A DNA stretch of 64,000 bases, from positions 684,501 to 748,500 of the forward strand of contig LSRY02000006.1 of assembly GCA_001643675.2 (NCBI GenBank), given 5' to 3'. The DNA is from Monocercomonoides exilis (Eukaryota; Preaxostyla; Oxymonadida; Polymastigidae). The translations under genes were made by a program, and so were the position numbers. Position 1 is the stretch's first letter. Each line of letters starts with the position of its first letter. The notes beneath the pieces are model-generated. The model was given only the letters and a program-made list of their open reading frames with translations. It was not told where the DNA came from and did not search any database. Shown here piece by piece: positions 35,801 to 45,663 of this stretch.

Positions 35801-36007
35801 ACTTTTGCATTGCAAAAAAGGAAAATTCACAAACATTTTAGATTCTTTGCTATTGCACTTTTCGATGTCAAGAAGTGAATGAACAAGAGCTTTCACTTCT
35901 CCAACAACTGCATCGTCAAATGTAATTTTTGATAGCAATACATCTTCTATGCAATTGCATCCTTTGATAACAATATTTTTTGCTGCTAAAAGAATCTCAT
36001 TTTGCAT
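23892..36007 (-). CDS. Giant FPL-domain (CLEC16A/TT9-like) protein, about 3,984 residues
   Basis: Three exons (36007..35835, 35748..35460, 35384..23892) sum to exactly 3,985 codons. Residues about 55-190 match the FPL domain of CLEC16A / plant GFS9-TT9 proteins. Visible blocks are SILTQNIKQKSAFTVYFENN, ELLSYYVSALRAVAFQ and, across the second intron, VDFPENLIKTAARTTILTV. The domain sits at the same N-terminal place as in that family, whose members act in endosome-lysosome trafficking and autophagy. Human CLEC16A is about 1,050 residues, so this protein is nearly four times as long. The extra length is mostly disordered: poly-Ser blocks, a KE repeat near residue 1950, an acidic run near residue 3040 and proline clusters. 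Islands of folded-looking, less repetitive sequence lie between them (for example SWWHSYTLRQVYQNML). A trafficking role is inference from the FPL domain only. Confidence 0.8.
26582..26720 (-). repeat. Low-complexity acidic tract inside the FPL-domain gene
   Basis: The minus strand encodes a long run of Glu with scattered Ser, Thr and Lys (EETEETEETEE then mostly E). On the plus strand it reads as CTTCCT-rich DNA and creates long meaningless open frames there. Confidence 0.85.
29910..29992 (-). repeat. (Lys-Glu)n tract inside the FPL-domain gene
   Basis: It encodes about 13 KE dipeptides in a row, followed by KDKEKIKDKIGKKEKKK. The underlying DNA is a GAAAAA/GAGAAA hexamer array, a likely site of length polymorphism. 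Confidence 0.85.
35385..35459 (-). other. Spliceosomal intron, 75 bp (FPL-domain gene, second)
   Basis: Minus strand GTTATT...TTTTTTAG, phase 0. It joins ...TLFIDK-DDKSDLGVLNLAL..., making the FPL domain continuous. Confidence 0.8.
35749..35834 (-). other. Spliceosomal intron, 86 bp (FPL-domain gene, first)
   Basis: Minus strand GTTTGT...AAAAAAG, phase 2. It joins ...NSKESK-I-YFSELIEKVIPIF... . Confidence 0.75.
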
Positions 36008-36869
36008 TAAATAAGGACAATAATAAAAATTGTTCTGGGTTATGGGTTCATATTTCTCAAAGCTAATAATTGTGACAATGCAATTTTTGAAAATCTAATC
36101 GTTGAGGAAAATGAACTGGACATTATGAAACAAAGAATAACAAAAAATAATTCATAGGTGCTTGCACAAGAAAAATTTTTTGTTCAATTAAAAAATGTTT
36201 GTATCTGTGTGAGTAAAAAATCGGTTTTATAACCCAAATGGGTGATTATTACTGAAATCGTAATATTTCGTTCGTAATTTTGGGTTCAAATTTTTATCTT
36301 GTATATCAATATAAAAAATTGAAAAGAAAAAAAGTTTATTGAAAACATTTTTATCTTTGATTCAGTTAAAACATTTGTTTTTTTAAACAATCGTCATGCT
36401 TCTTTTCTTTTGAAATAAAAATTTTTATCAAAAAACTTTCAATCTTTGAAAAATCGACACCCAGAAAAAAAATATGATTTCAAAAATAATCTCACAAATA
36501 AATAAAAAAAGAAAAGAAAAAGAAAAAGAAAAGAAATAAAAATTTTTAACCTTGTGAAATACAAACATTCACTTTTTTCATTCAAAAAAAATGTCACTAT
36601 TTTACAATATTTACAACTCTTTGTTAATGTTTTCGGAAAAAATACCACTTCACATTACAAATAATATTCTTTTTGTAGTAATTTTTTAAAATTAGATTAC
36701 ACCTTTACGTCACATGAACATTTCGCATCCACGTCAATCAGTTTCGTCCCACAGTTTTTCACAAAAAAGAAATATTATTATTTATTAAATCTATTGAATT
36801 GTTTTTATTTAAAAAATTATAATTATTTGATATTCATTCTTAAATGATATATATTTTTTGATCAAATAT
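36008..36869. other. AT-rich intergenic region upstream of the FPL-domain gene
   Basis: No supported gene. It should contain the promoter of the giant minus-strand gene. Confidence 0.45.
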
Positions 36870-37070
36870 TTATGAATAAAAAAATAATCCACACTCATCC
36901 ATGTTGAAACCATTGAATATGTCTGGATTTTCCATAATAAAATATTTAAAGTTGTATATTTTTATTGATGAATATTTAGATGAACAAAAACGAGTATGTC
37001 CAAATAGAGTGTGATGTTTGTTTCTCATCTGCCACATCCTTGCCATTAATTGAAAATTTCTCTTCCACAA
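36870..37070 (-). pseudogene. Possible pogo/Tigger-type transposase relic
   Basis: A 66-codon frame ends in PDIFNGFNMDECGLFF, which resembles the first catalytic-Asp block of the DDE_1 (Tigger/pogo/jerky) transposase domain, usually of the form IYN-x-DE-T/S-GLF. Nothing before or after it in any frame looks like the rest of such a protein, so it would be a small remnant. It matters because pogo-type enzymes cut at TA, the target used by the foldback elements here. The match is short and could be chance. Confidence 0.3.
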
Positions 37071-38476
37071 CTTATGAAATTCTCTGTGTGATTGTTTTTC
37101 AATTTTAATAGGGTTTATTTATGTTATCAGAATATTGACTCATTATTGTTTGAATATTTTAAAATCAATCAAAGACAGCAATGGTATTGAAAGATTTTCA
37201 TGGAATATTAATTCGTTGTGGAAAGTTCATATTTTTTTAAACTTATTTCTAAAAAAAGCTAATTATTTTATCTGAAGCTCTTCTGACATAAAGACATTAA
37301 CAGGTTATTTCTTTTCTAATCACTTTAATTGAATAAGCTGAACGAAATTCATTCAATCTTTTTTTATGATCGTTTCATCAAGACAAGAAATTAATAGCTG
37401 TTTTCTCTTCGTTGAAAGTTAAGATCTTGTTTCCGCTGTTTTCATTTTGATTATTAATCTTTTTTTGTTTGCAAACAAACATTTCATTGCCATATCACAT
37501 ATTTTCCCAAGCGAACAAATAAATAAAAATCTTGTATTAAAAAGATAGATTCAAATGTGAATTTGAGAAAGCATTTCAACTTTTTTGCTTGTTAATCTTT
37601 GGACAAAGAACTGATGAACAAGTTTATTTTTCAAAGATAAATAAAAAAGAAATAATCTTTGCGAAATAACACTTAACATTATGAAAGAAACACAACCGAA
37701 TGAATATTAAAGGAAGAAATGTGAAACTTGCAGTTATAACTTTTAATGTCAAAAAATGTTTCCACAAAACAAAAAAACAAAATGCATCACTTCTTTGACA
37801 ACTTTCATTTTATAATTCAAGTGAGAATAAATATGAAACTTAGGTTTACTTCAATTAAAAGTGGTTATAATATTTATGAATTCATTTAATTCTAATTTCT
37901 TTATTAAATAATTGAATAACAATATAATAAAAATTATTTCTTTCTAATTCAAACAATATGAATAATAAGTTTTTTGCTTCACTTATTAATCTTTCTTTCG
38001 TCATTGTTTGTTATTGACAAATCTTCATTCCTAAATGAAATGTTACACTTTTTTCCACTCATCAGTTCACGCATCATTTCTTTCTGTGCTTTCACTTTTG
38101 CTTCCTCTTTTTTCTGCGACTTTGTAAGTTTTATATGTTATGTCACACATTTATAACTTTATGTTTCTTTTTAAAAATTATTATGAAAACTTTATTTCAA
38201 ACTTTCACAATTTGTGATTTAAACTTTGATTTCAATGTTTATTTTCTTCTAAACATGAAAAGTTGAATAATATGTTTTGTATACAAAGTCCAACATCACA
38301 CTATGATAGCCTTTTTCACAAAGTTTTCTCAATCAAATGTTTGAAAATATATATTATTTTAAACAGTTTGCTTATTCAACGGTCGTTTTGTTGACTGAAA
38401 TTACAAAAATTTAATACGTGAGATGAAAACTATCAAACATTAACAAACGAAACATTGTTTTACAAAAAACAAACAA
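37071..38476. other. AT-rich gene-free stretch
   Basis: I see only short chance open frames. It may include the 3' end and terminal sequence of the hAT element, but I could not identify its terminal repeats. Confidence 0.45.
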
Positions 38477-40859
38477 TCACAAACGCATAAGTGTGTTCAA
38501 AGAAATCAATGAAAGAGAATGTCTTCTATCTCCAACAATTCTTCTTGCCTTCGAAAACATACGTTCGCAAAAGGCTTCACTGCATGGGGATGCAATTAAA
38601 TTGAAGGCAAAATTAGAATAAACAGTTTCCATATCACCTTTCAGAGCCAGCTCTTCGTAATAGACATATGGATCGTCCTCAATAACAGCATCATCCTGAA
38701 CAAGCAGACTTCTTCGAAAAAGTGCTTTACATCCTGAAATAAGAATATCATCCATTCCTTGCAAAATTATATTTGTTACTTCGTTGAAGGCAACAATTAG
38801 TCGAGGATACCAATCATCAAAAACAGCTTTTTGAGTTTGCTCCAATGCTTCATTTTCAATTGTTGAATCACATTGTAATATTCTTTTCCTTGACGAAAAG
38901 TTTCCAAAGCAGAGGATATCATCTTCATATGCAAATGATCTTTCGCGCTCTCGTCTTATCATTTTATCTTCGTTACAGATTTCCTTTTCTGCATCATTTT
39001 CTTCTTTGTTTCCAGCTGGATTTTTTTCATCTTTCGCTCCAGTGGTATTTCTTGTATGGTATGTTGAGACGTTATCTTTATCTGAAAATGATTCCGAATT
39101 GTTTTCGAAATAATATTCATCATTTGATGAAAAACATTCGCCACTTTCGAATTCTTCCTCTTCCATATCATATTCTAATTCTTCATAATATCCATCACTT
39201 TCGCTTTCATCTTCTTTTGCAATTTCTATTTCGGTTTTTTCAATATGATCAATAATTTCACAAACAAATTTCATTATTTCTGAGCAATTTCCAATGTTTG
39301 CAAAGTCTGTTTTGCTTGGGCAAATCAATGTTTATGTAGAATACAATTGTTGTGTGCGGTAACTAAATCGATTCTGAAATCTTTCCATTGTTGTTTTGAC
39401 ATGCAGAATGTCGAAATGAGTGAAATTTGGAACAGTTGAGTTCGGCTGTGAAGATGAAGATATAAACGGAATTGTATTTGATAAAATATGAGTTGTACAA
39501 GAAATGAGCAGTGGAGACATTTGTTGTTGAATGTGAGAGGATAACTGAGAAGAGGAAGAATGTTTTTGAGTTGAAGATAATTGAAATGGGATCGTTGATG
39601 ACGAGGAAGTTGGCTGAGAATAACTTGAAGATGAAAATGATTTGACAAATGATTCAATCGCATTTGATGAAGATGGAATGTTCGATAAATAGTCCTTTAT
39701 TATGCTTTGGTGCTTCGAAATTTCAGAAAATACTATATCGCAATTTGTGAACAAACCTTTTCGATATTTTCCTGCTCCAATTGGTGAAAGGGCATAAGCA
39801 AAGGCAAAAAATCTGCCTCTTTCACCAGAAAATGTGTGGTTGAAAAGCAGAATGATAATGTCTGTTATTGCATTGTGCCAATCTTTCTGTTGTAATATAT
39901 TCAATGTTGAATTATAGAAGAATAAGCTCATTGCGTTCAATAAAATAGGAAACACAAAAGATATCTTTGTGGAGTCTTTTTCGAATTGGAGATGCAAATA
40001 GTTAATCGGAAATAGTAGAAGTTCTGTTATTCCAGCAGCTTTAATGTTTTCTTCATTCAGTAACTTGCTCAAACGAACCCTTTGGATGTTTGTCCTAATA
40101 TAATTGCATATTTGAAATAAACACAACCACCTTTGTTCGGATATAAGTCGGACATTTCCGAACCAATATTTTTCGATTGACTGTTATATGCGACGCGGTG
40201 CTAAAATTAACGAGCATTTCTCTCACATTGTTCAAGAATTTATTATCTTGAAATGCATGACTGACGATCAAATTCACCAGATGACTCAAACAAGGAACGA
40301 AAATATGATTAAACAACGACAGACTGTCAGCATGTTCCATTGGAACCTGGTTAAACGATTGGTATAATTTTGTGAGTGCTTGAACCTGCGATTTCAAGCC
40401 ATCAGAACAAAAACATCTGACATTCGAACCAATTTTTCCAAACTCAATCAACAAAGTCTGTCCAAGTTCGAAGTAATCTTTTTCAGTTGAACAGCCTTCA
40501 AACAAATTCAAGAACAAAGGAACAGAATTAAAAGATAATGGCACAACTCAAACAACAGTGTAATTTTTGTTTCCAATTTTTCCGCTATCCATCATAATTG
40601 CTATTGGTTAATTTCTTATTGTTGACAATAAATTAGTTACCTTTGAATCATTTGTTTGAAGAATGATTTTTGAAATAGATTTTCTCGTTAAATAGGGGAA
40701 TATGTCTTCTCTCTTTGAATGAGGATGTAACTGAGACTCTTTGATTAAAGTGGTTAATAAATCGTTCAGGAAACTGCAGGAAGATTTAAGAAAAGATATG
40801 TTACAAGTACCTACTAATGAAATGAATGTGTCCATTAATTTATAACTATTGTTGCGGTT
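38477..40859 (-). pseudogene. hAT transposase gene, main part (decayed)
   Basis: Reading from 40859 downward, the hAT pattern begins with MDTFISLVGTCNISFLKSS and SFLNDLLTTLI. A DUF659-like block follows (MMDSGKIGNKNY, then FEGCSTEKDYFELGQTL, FGKIGSNVRCFCSDGLKSQV and SHLVNLIV), then the conserved RW motif (RWLCLF, near 40128), a long Ser-rich/acidic insert and a C-terminal dimerisation domain (SPCSEAFCERMFSKARRIV, then GDRRHSLSL). Breaks are a stop after VTNLLSTIRN at 40608 (possibly an intron starting GTAACT), an in-frame TGA near 40552, a one-base frameshift at about 40128 and an in-frame TAA at 39332. Upstream, the frame is cut by the 4.8 kb insertion at 40860. It cannot encode an intact transposase unless some breaks are introns. 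Confidence 0.85.
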
Positions 40860-41190
40860 TAGGTGTAACTGCGTCCCTTTTGCATTTCTTGTTTTTAAAC
40901 ATTAATGTTGTGATGACTGAAAAGCAAAAATTGTTTAATAACTTTTATATGGACCGATTTTTCGTAAAACTTTTTGCTTCTCGTGAAAAAACTTTTTTAA
41001 AAAAATCACCCATAAATATGAGTATTTTTTCAAAAAAATTTATTAAAATAAGATAATTTTGAAACAAAAAGTGAATGAAATGTTATTAATTATTATATTG
41101 TCCTTCATTAATAATAAAAATTTGAGAAATAAAACAGAAAAAAAATAAATTAAAAAATTAAAATATTTTGATCAATCCCACAATAAAATT
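40860..41190 (+). repeat. Left terminal inverted repeat of element D
   Basis: It is the reverse complement of 45333-45663. It happens to contain an open frame of about 64 codons (GVTASLLHFLFLNIN...) that appears again at the right end, which shows how little the two ends have diverged. Confidence 0.9.
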
Positions 41191-41487
41191 TTTAATATCC
41201 AAAATATTAGAATTTGCTTTTTTTCGCCAAGAATTGAACCCCCGCTTGCGAAAATAAGACAAATCAAATGTTTAGAAATATTATAAAAGTGTGCACTGGA
41301 TGATTTTTAACATTTCATTCAATTCTTTATAATTTTTGATTATGTTTTTAAGTGAGATTGTTTACCTGCAGTACAAGGATATTATAATTTACCTATGGAA
41401 CCAATAAATAAAAAAGCACTATCAAAGTTTATGAAACATTTGTTTCTATAATTTATATTGTGTTATTAAATTTTTTGACAAAACACA

Positions 41488-42486
41488 TAGGGTGATTTAT
41501 AAACCCGAACATTTTCATAAACCCGGTTATTTTTTTTGTTCGTTGAAACAGAATTAATACCATAAAAAATATAAAATGCAAACTTTTATATGTTTATTTT
41601 ACTATTTTATGAAAGTACTAAAATTTTTTTGTTTCAATTTTTGTTTTTGATGAAGATCAAAGGAATTTTTATTTTATTTTTGATCATTTGTTTTGTTCGT
41701 TTTGAATCAACTTTCATTTTTTGTTTGTTTTTAATTACAAGGTCATAAAACATACATAATGAAGTTTTATTATTCGAAATGTTTTATCTTTTTATCTATT
41801 TTGTCTATTGTTTTTCTCATTTCATCATTTTTGACAAAAAATATTATAATATGAAAATTATGAGCTGTGCGATATTTTTTACTTTTTTAAAAATGATGTG
41901 CATGAAAAGAAAAATATTTGCGCAAAGCATTTATTATGTTAGAATTTTGTGAATGTTGTTGCTCAAATACACATCAATTTTTGAAAATGATAAACATGCT
42001 AATTTCATATCAAACAAAACTTAAAATGACTAATTATTAAGAATACCAATGCATTATTATCTTATTTACATTACATCGTAATTAGTGATTCTTAAAATCA
42101 AATATAAGTTCAGAAAATTTCATATTTTCATATTTTTTGTCAAAAATGATGAAATGAGAAAAACAATAGACAAAATAGATAAAAAGATAAAACATTTCGA
42201 ATAATAAAACTTCATTATGTATGTTTTATGACCTTGTAATTAAAAACAAACAAAAAATGAAAGTTGATTCAAAACGAACAAAACAAATGATCAAAAATAA
42301 AATAAAAATTCCTTTGATCTTCATCAAAAACAAAAATTGAAACAAAAAAATTTTAGTACTTTCATAAAATAGTAAAATAAACATATAAAAGTTTGCATTT
42401 TATATTTTTTATGGTATTAATTCTGTTTCAACGAACAAAAAAAATAACCGGGTTTATGAAAATGTTCGGGTTTATGAATCACCCTA
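41488..42486. mobile_element. Foldback element C, 999 bp palindrome nested in element D
   Basis: The arms at 41488-41845 and 42128-42486 (about 358 bp) are near-perfect reverse complements around a loop of about 280 bp. The ends read TA-GGGTGATT(T/C)ATAAACCCG. The inner ends of the arms share GATGAAATGAGAAAA with element A at the same distance from the loop. No open frame is present. Confidence 0.88.
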
Positions 42487-42604
42487 TAATTTCATATATT
42501 CACTTATGAAATTGAATAGATGTTTATAATCAGCATTATTCAATGAAGCTGCATCAGTGTATTATTAGGAATAGCATATTTGCAACAAAAAGGATAGAGT
42601 TATT

Positions 42605-44601
42605 TTGATTAATATTTATTATTGTTCGTTCAATAACAAAACAGAAAGAGTGGGAAATGATATTTTCATTGATAGTTATAACATCACGTCTCAAATAAAT
42701 GAAAGCCAATTCCAGTTTGATCTTCGAGAGAATCATTATTCACGAATTAATGCGATTTATGGAAGAGATTTCTGTGATTATCAAAGTGATTCAAATTTGA
42801 TTGAGTTTGTGACTATCCATCAGAGTGACACAATTGTTGTGAGCAGTGTGAATGGATCGAATGACAGACAATGTGAACAATCACGCTTCCATGCTACTCG
42901 ATTGTACATGGACTGGTGCATCTGAAATCTGAATATGTGAGTCTATTGCATGTTGACACTGAGAGTGTGATTGGAAGAGAAATTAATCTGGAGGTGATGA
43001 GTTTGAGTTCGAAGAGCAGAGAAATTTGTAAAGTTGAAGTGAAATCAAGCATTGGAAAAACAAGAAGGGAATTGATAACAATAACAGGAACAGTTTCATT
43101 GATGAGAGTGAATTTTGTGTTTGATCCAAATTTCGTTTCTCAATATGAATCATTGATGTCTCCAGAGGGATAAATTCTTGAGATGATGAATTGTTCATTC
43201 ACATCAAAGCAATTGATGGAAGAAGGAAACGCAAGATTAGCAAACATTCCATTTCACATTATCAATATGGAAAAAGGAGAATTGCAACTTGATGGATGCA
43301 CAGCGTCAAATCTCATTCTTCATGAGTCTGCATTGTGTCTTTCATCACAACTTCCATCAGAAATTGATTCATTAACGATTTGTAATTCAACAATTTCACA
43401 CTCAATAATTGAAATCATTGAATGTGGACAGTTGAATATGGATAGATTATTTGTTGAAAATATCACAGTTGAAGGAAATGGAGAATCACTGATATCTTGT
43501 TTGTCAATGAAAAAGACGATGCAATTGGCAAATTGCACAATAGGTGGAGTCGGTTCAAAGACCACAAAAGGGAAATTGATGAAATTGGAGAATAGTTTAG
43601 ATGTTAAAATGGACAGCTGCGTGTTTGATGGGAATTCAAAGGAAAGAAATGAGCAATATTAGAATGAAGGGGAAGAGATGTGCAGATGGTCAGGATCTCT
43701 TGTGGATGTTGTGAAGAGCAATGAGGAGATGAAAGACACAACAATATCGAATTCACCAGAAGGTGGAATAACAATGAGTGGAGGAAATGTGATCATTGAG
43801 ATGGGGTTATTTGAGAATAATAATCCATCAATTGAAGGATATCCATCATTGAGAAGAAACATTATATGTTCGGATTCAGGAACATTGAATGTGATGAGTT
43901 TGAAAGGAGGAGATGGATTGAAAGATAATACATCGCTTTGGATGTCGAATGAAGGGTGCAGTTTTGAAGGGATTGCTTCAGAAAGGGATTCATCGTTTTT
44001 CATTCCAGTTCTGGAGAGTGTGGAAGCCAAAGAAGAGGCAAATAGAATGAAGCTGACATTCAAAGGGATGCTTCTTGTTCCATGCAACTTGTCTTTCTCA
44101 GTTGTGAAGAGGAAGGGAGAAGAGAAAGAGATTGAAAAACATGATTTTGATTCAAATGGATTCTTATCAGAAAGAGAAGCAGAAGGAAGTGTGACAAAAG
44201 ATCTCATCAGCAGTTGTGGAAATGATGTTGAGGTGAGCGTAAAAATTTTGTTTGGGAATGCAGAAGCTCCTTCATCAACAAATTCGTTCATTCTGAAGAA
44301 TGCAAGTATCGCTCCTCCAAAATGAGATGAAAAGATAGTTGAAAGTCTGAAAGAAGGAAAATCATCATGGGCATTGATTGTGATTGTGATATTTGCAATA
44401 ATGTTTCTGATTGTTTTTATTGCATCAATTATTCTAGCTGTTCGTTGGAAAAAAGCTAAGAATGAAACAAAAAAATATAAAGAGATTGTTGAAGATACTG
44501 TTAAGAAGGATCCGAAGGCATTTGAGATGGTGACGATGGAGATGTCACCAGAGGCGCAGTGGAGGAGAGCAGAAAAGAGCAGAAAGAAAGAAAGAAAATG
44601 A
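42605..44601 (+). pseudogene. Captured surface-protein gene fragment inside element D
   Basis: The fragment corresponds to the C-terminal third of the beta-helix surface proteins: last linker (SSVNGSNDRQC), beta-helix rungs, the pre-membrane domain (NNPSIEGYPSLRRNI, LKGGDGLKDNTS), the membrane span (SSWALIVIVIFAIMF) and the juxtamembrane block (FEMVTMEMSPEAQWRRAE). It has no signal peptide or N-terminal modules, and the pseudokinase is gone. Damage is one frameshift near 42900, TAA at 43171, TAG at 43660 and TGA at 44323, where the paralogs have GGA (Gly). After the juxtamembrane block it dissolves into a GAGAAA repeat. It is more diverged from the two intact genes than they are from each other in this region. 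Confidence 0.85.
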
Positions 44602-44676
44602 GAGAGAAAGAGAAAGAGAAAGAGAGAAAGAAAAAGAGAGAAAGAGAAAGAGAAAAAGAGTGAGAGAGAGAGATAG
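44572..44676 (+). repeat. GA-rich simple repeat at the break of the captured gene
   Basis: Imperfect GAAA/GAGAAA units start where the captured coding sequence loses similarity to its paralogs, within the codons for RRAEREAEKKN. The repeat may have expanded from that purine-rich coding stretch. Confidence 0.8.
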
Positions 44677-45332
44677 AGTTTGAAATTTCTTGAAATGGAA
44701 ATATTGTTCATTCCGTTATTTGTTTGTCAATTTTTAATCAAGCAATTTTTTCGTCGTTTTTTGATCTCTCATATAAGTGAAGCATGCAATTGAAAGGCTG
44801 ATGAATTAAAAGAACGCTCTTTTTTCTCAACGAACTGATTAAAAATTTAAAAAGTGATTTGGAAAAATGAATATGAAATTACTATATTTTTTCGATGAAG
44901 TTTTTTTCAAGGAGAAACCATAAAAATTCATTCGTTTTTTTTCAAAAAGAAATCACAATATTAACATTAAAAGTTATTGATTCTTATCAAATTGAATCGA
45001 ATATTGATAAGCAGCATGCTGGAAAAAACAAAAAAAGAAAAAATAAATATATGAATATTATGAATGAACATTTTCGAAAAAAACAATATAATACTATTCT
45101 ATCAAAAACGAGGAATCCATGAATTATATTTTCAAAACTGAAATGTTTCTGAAATGAACAAAAATGATCTTTGATATGCAAAATGAAAATACGAGACAAA
45201 TTGAAACAAACTCAACTGTTAATTTTCATCTAATAATGTGATATTTCATTTTCATGAAGTTTGATTCAGATTTGCCATTATTTACACAATCTATCATTCC
45301 AGAAAGCAAAAACAAATTCCTTTTAAATAAGA
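44677..45332. other. Interior of element D, no gene seen
   Basis: AT-rich sequence between the captured gene fragment and the right terminal repeat. Only short chance frames are present. Confidence 0.5.
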
Positions 45333-45663
45333 AATTTAATTGTGGGATTGATCAAAATATTTTAATTTTTTAATTTATTTTTTTTCTGTTTTATTTCTCA
45401 AATTTTTATTATTAATGAAGGACAATATAATAATTAATAACATTTCATTCACTTTTTGTTTCAAAATTATCTTATTTTAATAAATTTTTTTGAAAAAATA
45501 CTCATATTTATGGGTGATTTTTTTAAAAAAGTTTTTTCACGAGAAGCAAAAAGTTTTACGAAAAATCGGTCCATATAAAAGTTATTAAACAATTTTTGCT
45601 TTTCAGTCATCACAACATTAATGTTTAAAAACAAGAAATGCAAAAGGGACGCAGTTACACCTA
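45333..45663 (-). repeat. Right terminal inverted repeat of element D
   Basis: It is the reverse complement of 40860-41190, ending CAGTTACACC-TA next to the interrupted hAT codon ATA at 45664-45662. Confidence 0.9.

Larger units (their letters stand above)
40860..45663. mobile_element. Foldback element D, 4.8 kb, TA-flanked, inserted in the hAT gene
   Basis: Terminal inverted repeats of about 330 bp (40860-41190 and 45333-45663) are essentially identical and start TA-GGTGTAACTGCGTCCC. Deleting the element with one TA leaves the hAT frame continuous: GGC ATA | AAC CGC, giving ...CNTGI-NRNNSYKLMDTFISL. That is direct evidence of a single insertion at TA. The interior holds a nested 1 kb palindrome (41488-42486), a decayed piece of a surface-protein gene (42605-44601) and a GA-rich repeat, but no transposase. 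It is therefore non-autonomous and carries host-derived cargo. The identity of its ends suggests it is young. Confidence 0.88.

Noticed and set aside
39332-40560. Alternative genetic code (TAA/TAG or TGA read as amino acids) to explain stops in the hAT gene
   Set aside because: The giant genes contain no internal TAA, TAG or TGA over thousands of codons, so the standard code holds and the hAT stops are damage.
40865-41056. Open frame of about 64 codons in the terminal repeat of element D, present at both ends
   Set aside because: The duplication is due to the inverted repeat. At the right end it only extends the interrupted hAT frame into the insertion.
41220-41260. GGTTCAATTC box resembling the T arm of a tRNA, inside element D
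   Set aside because: Weak stem of mostly wobble pairs and no upstream tRNA body; at most a relic.
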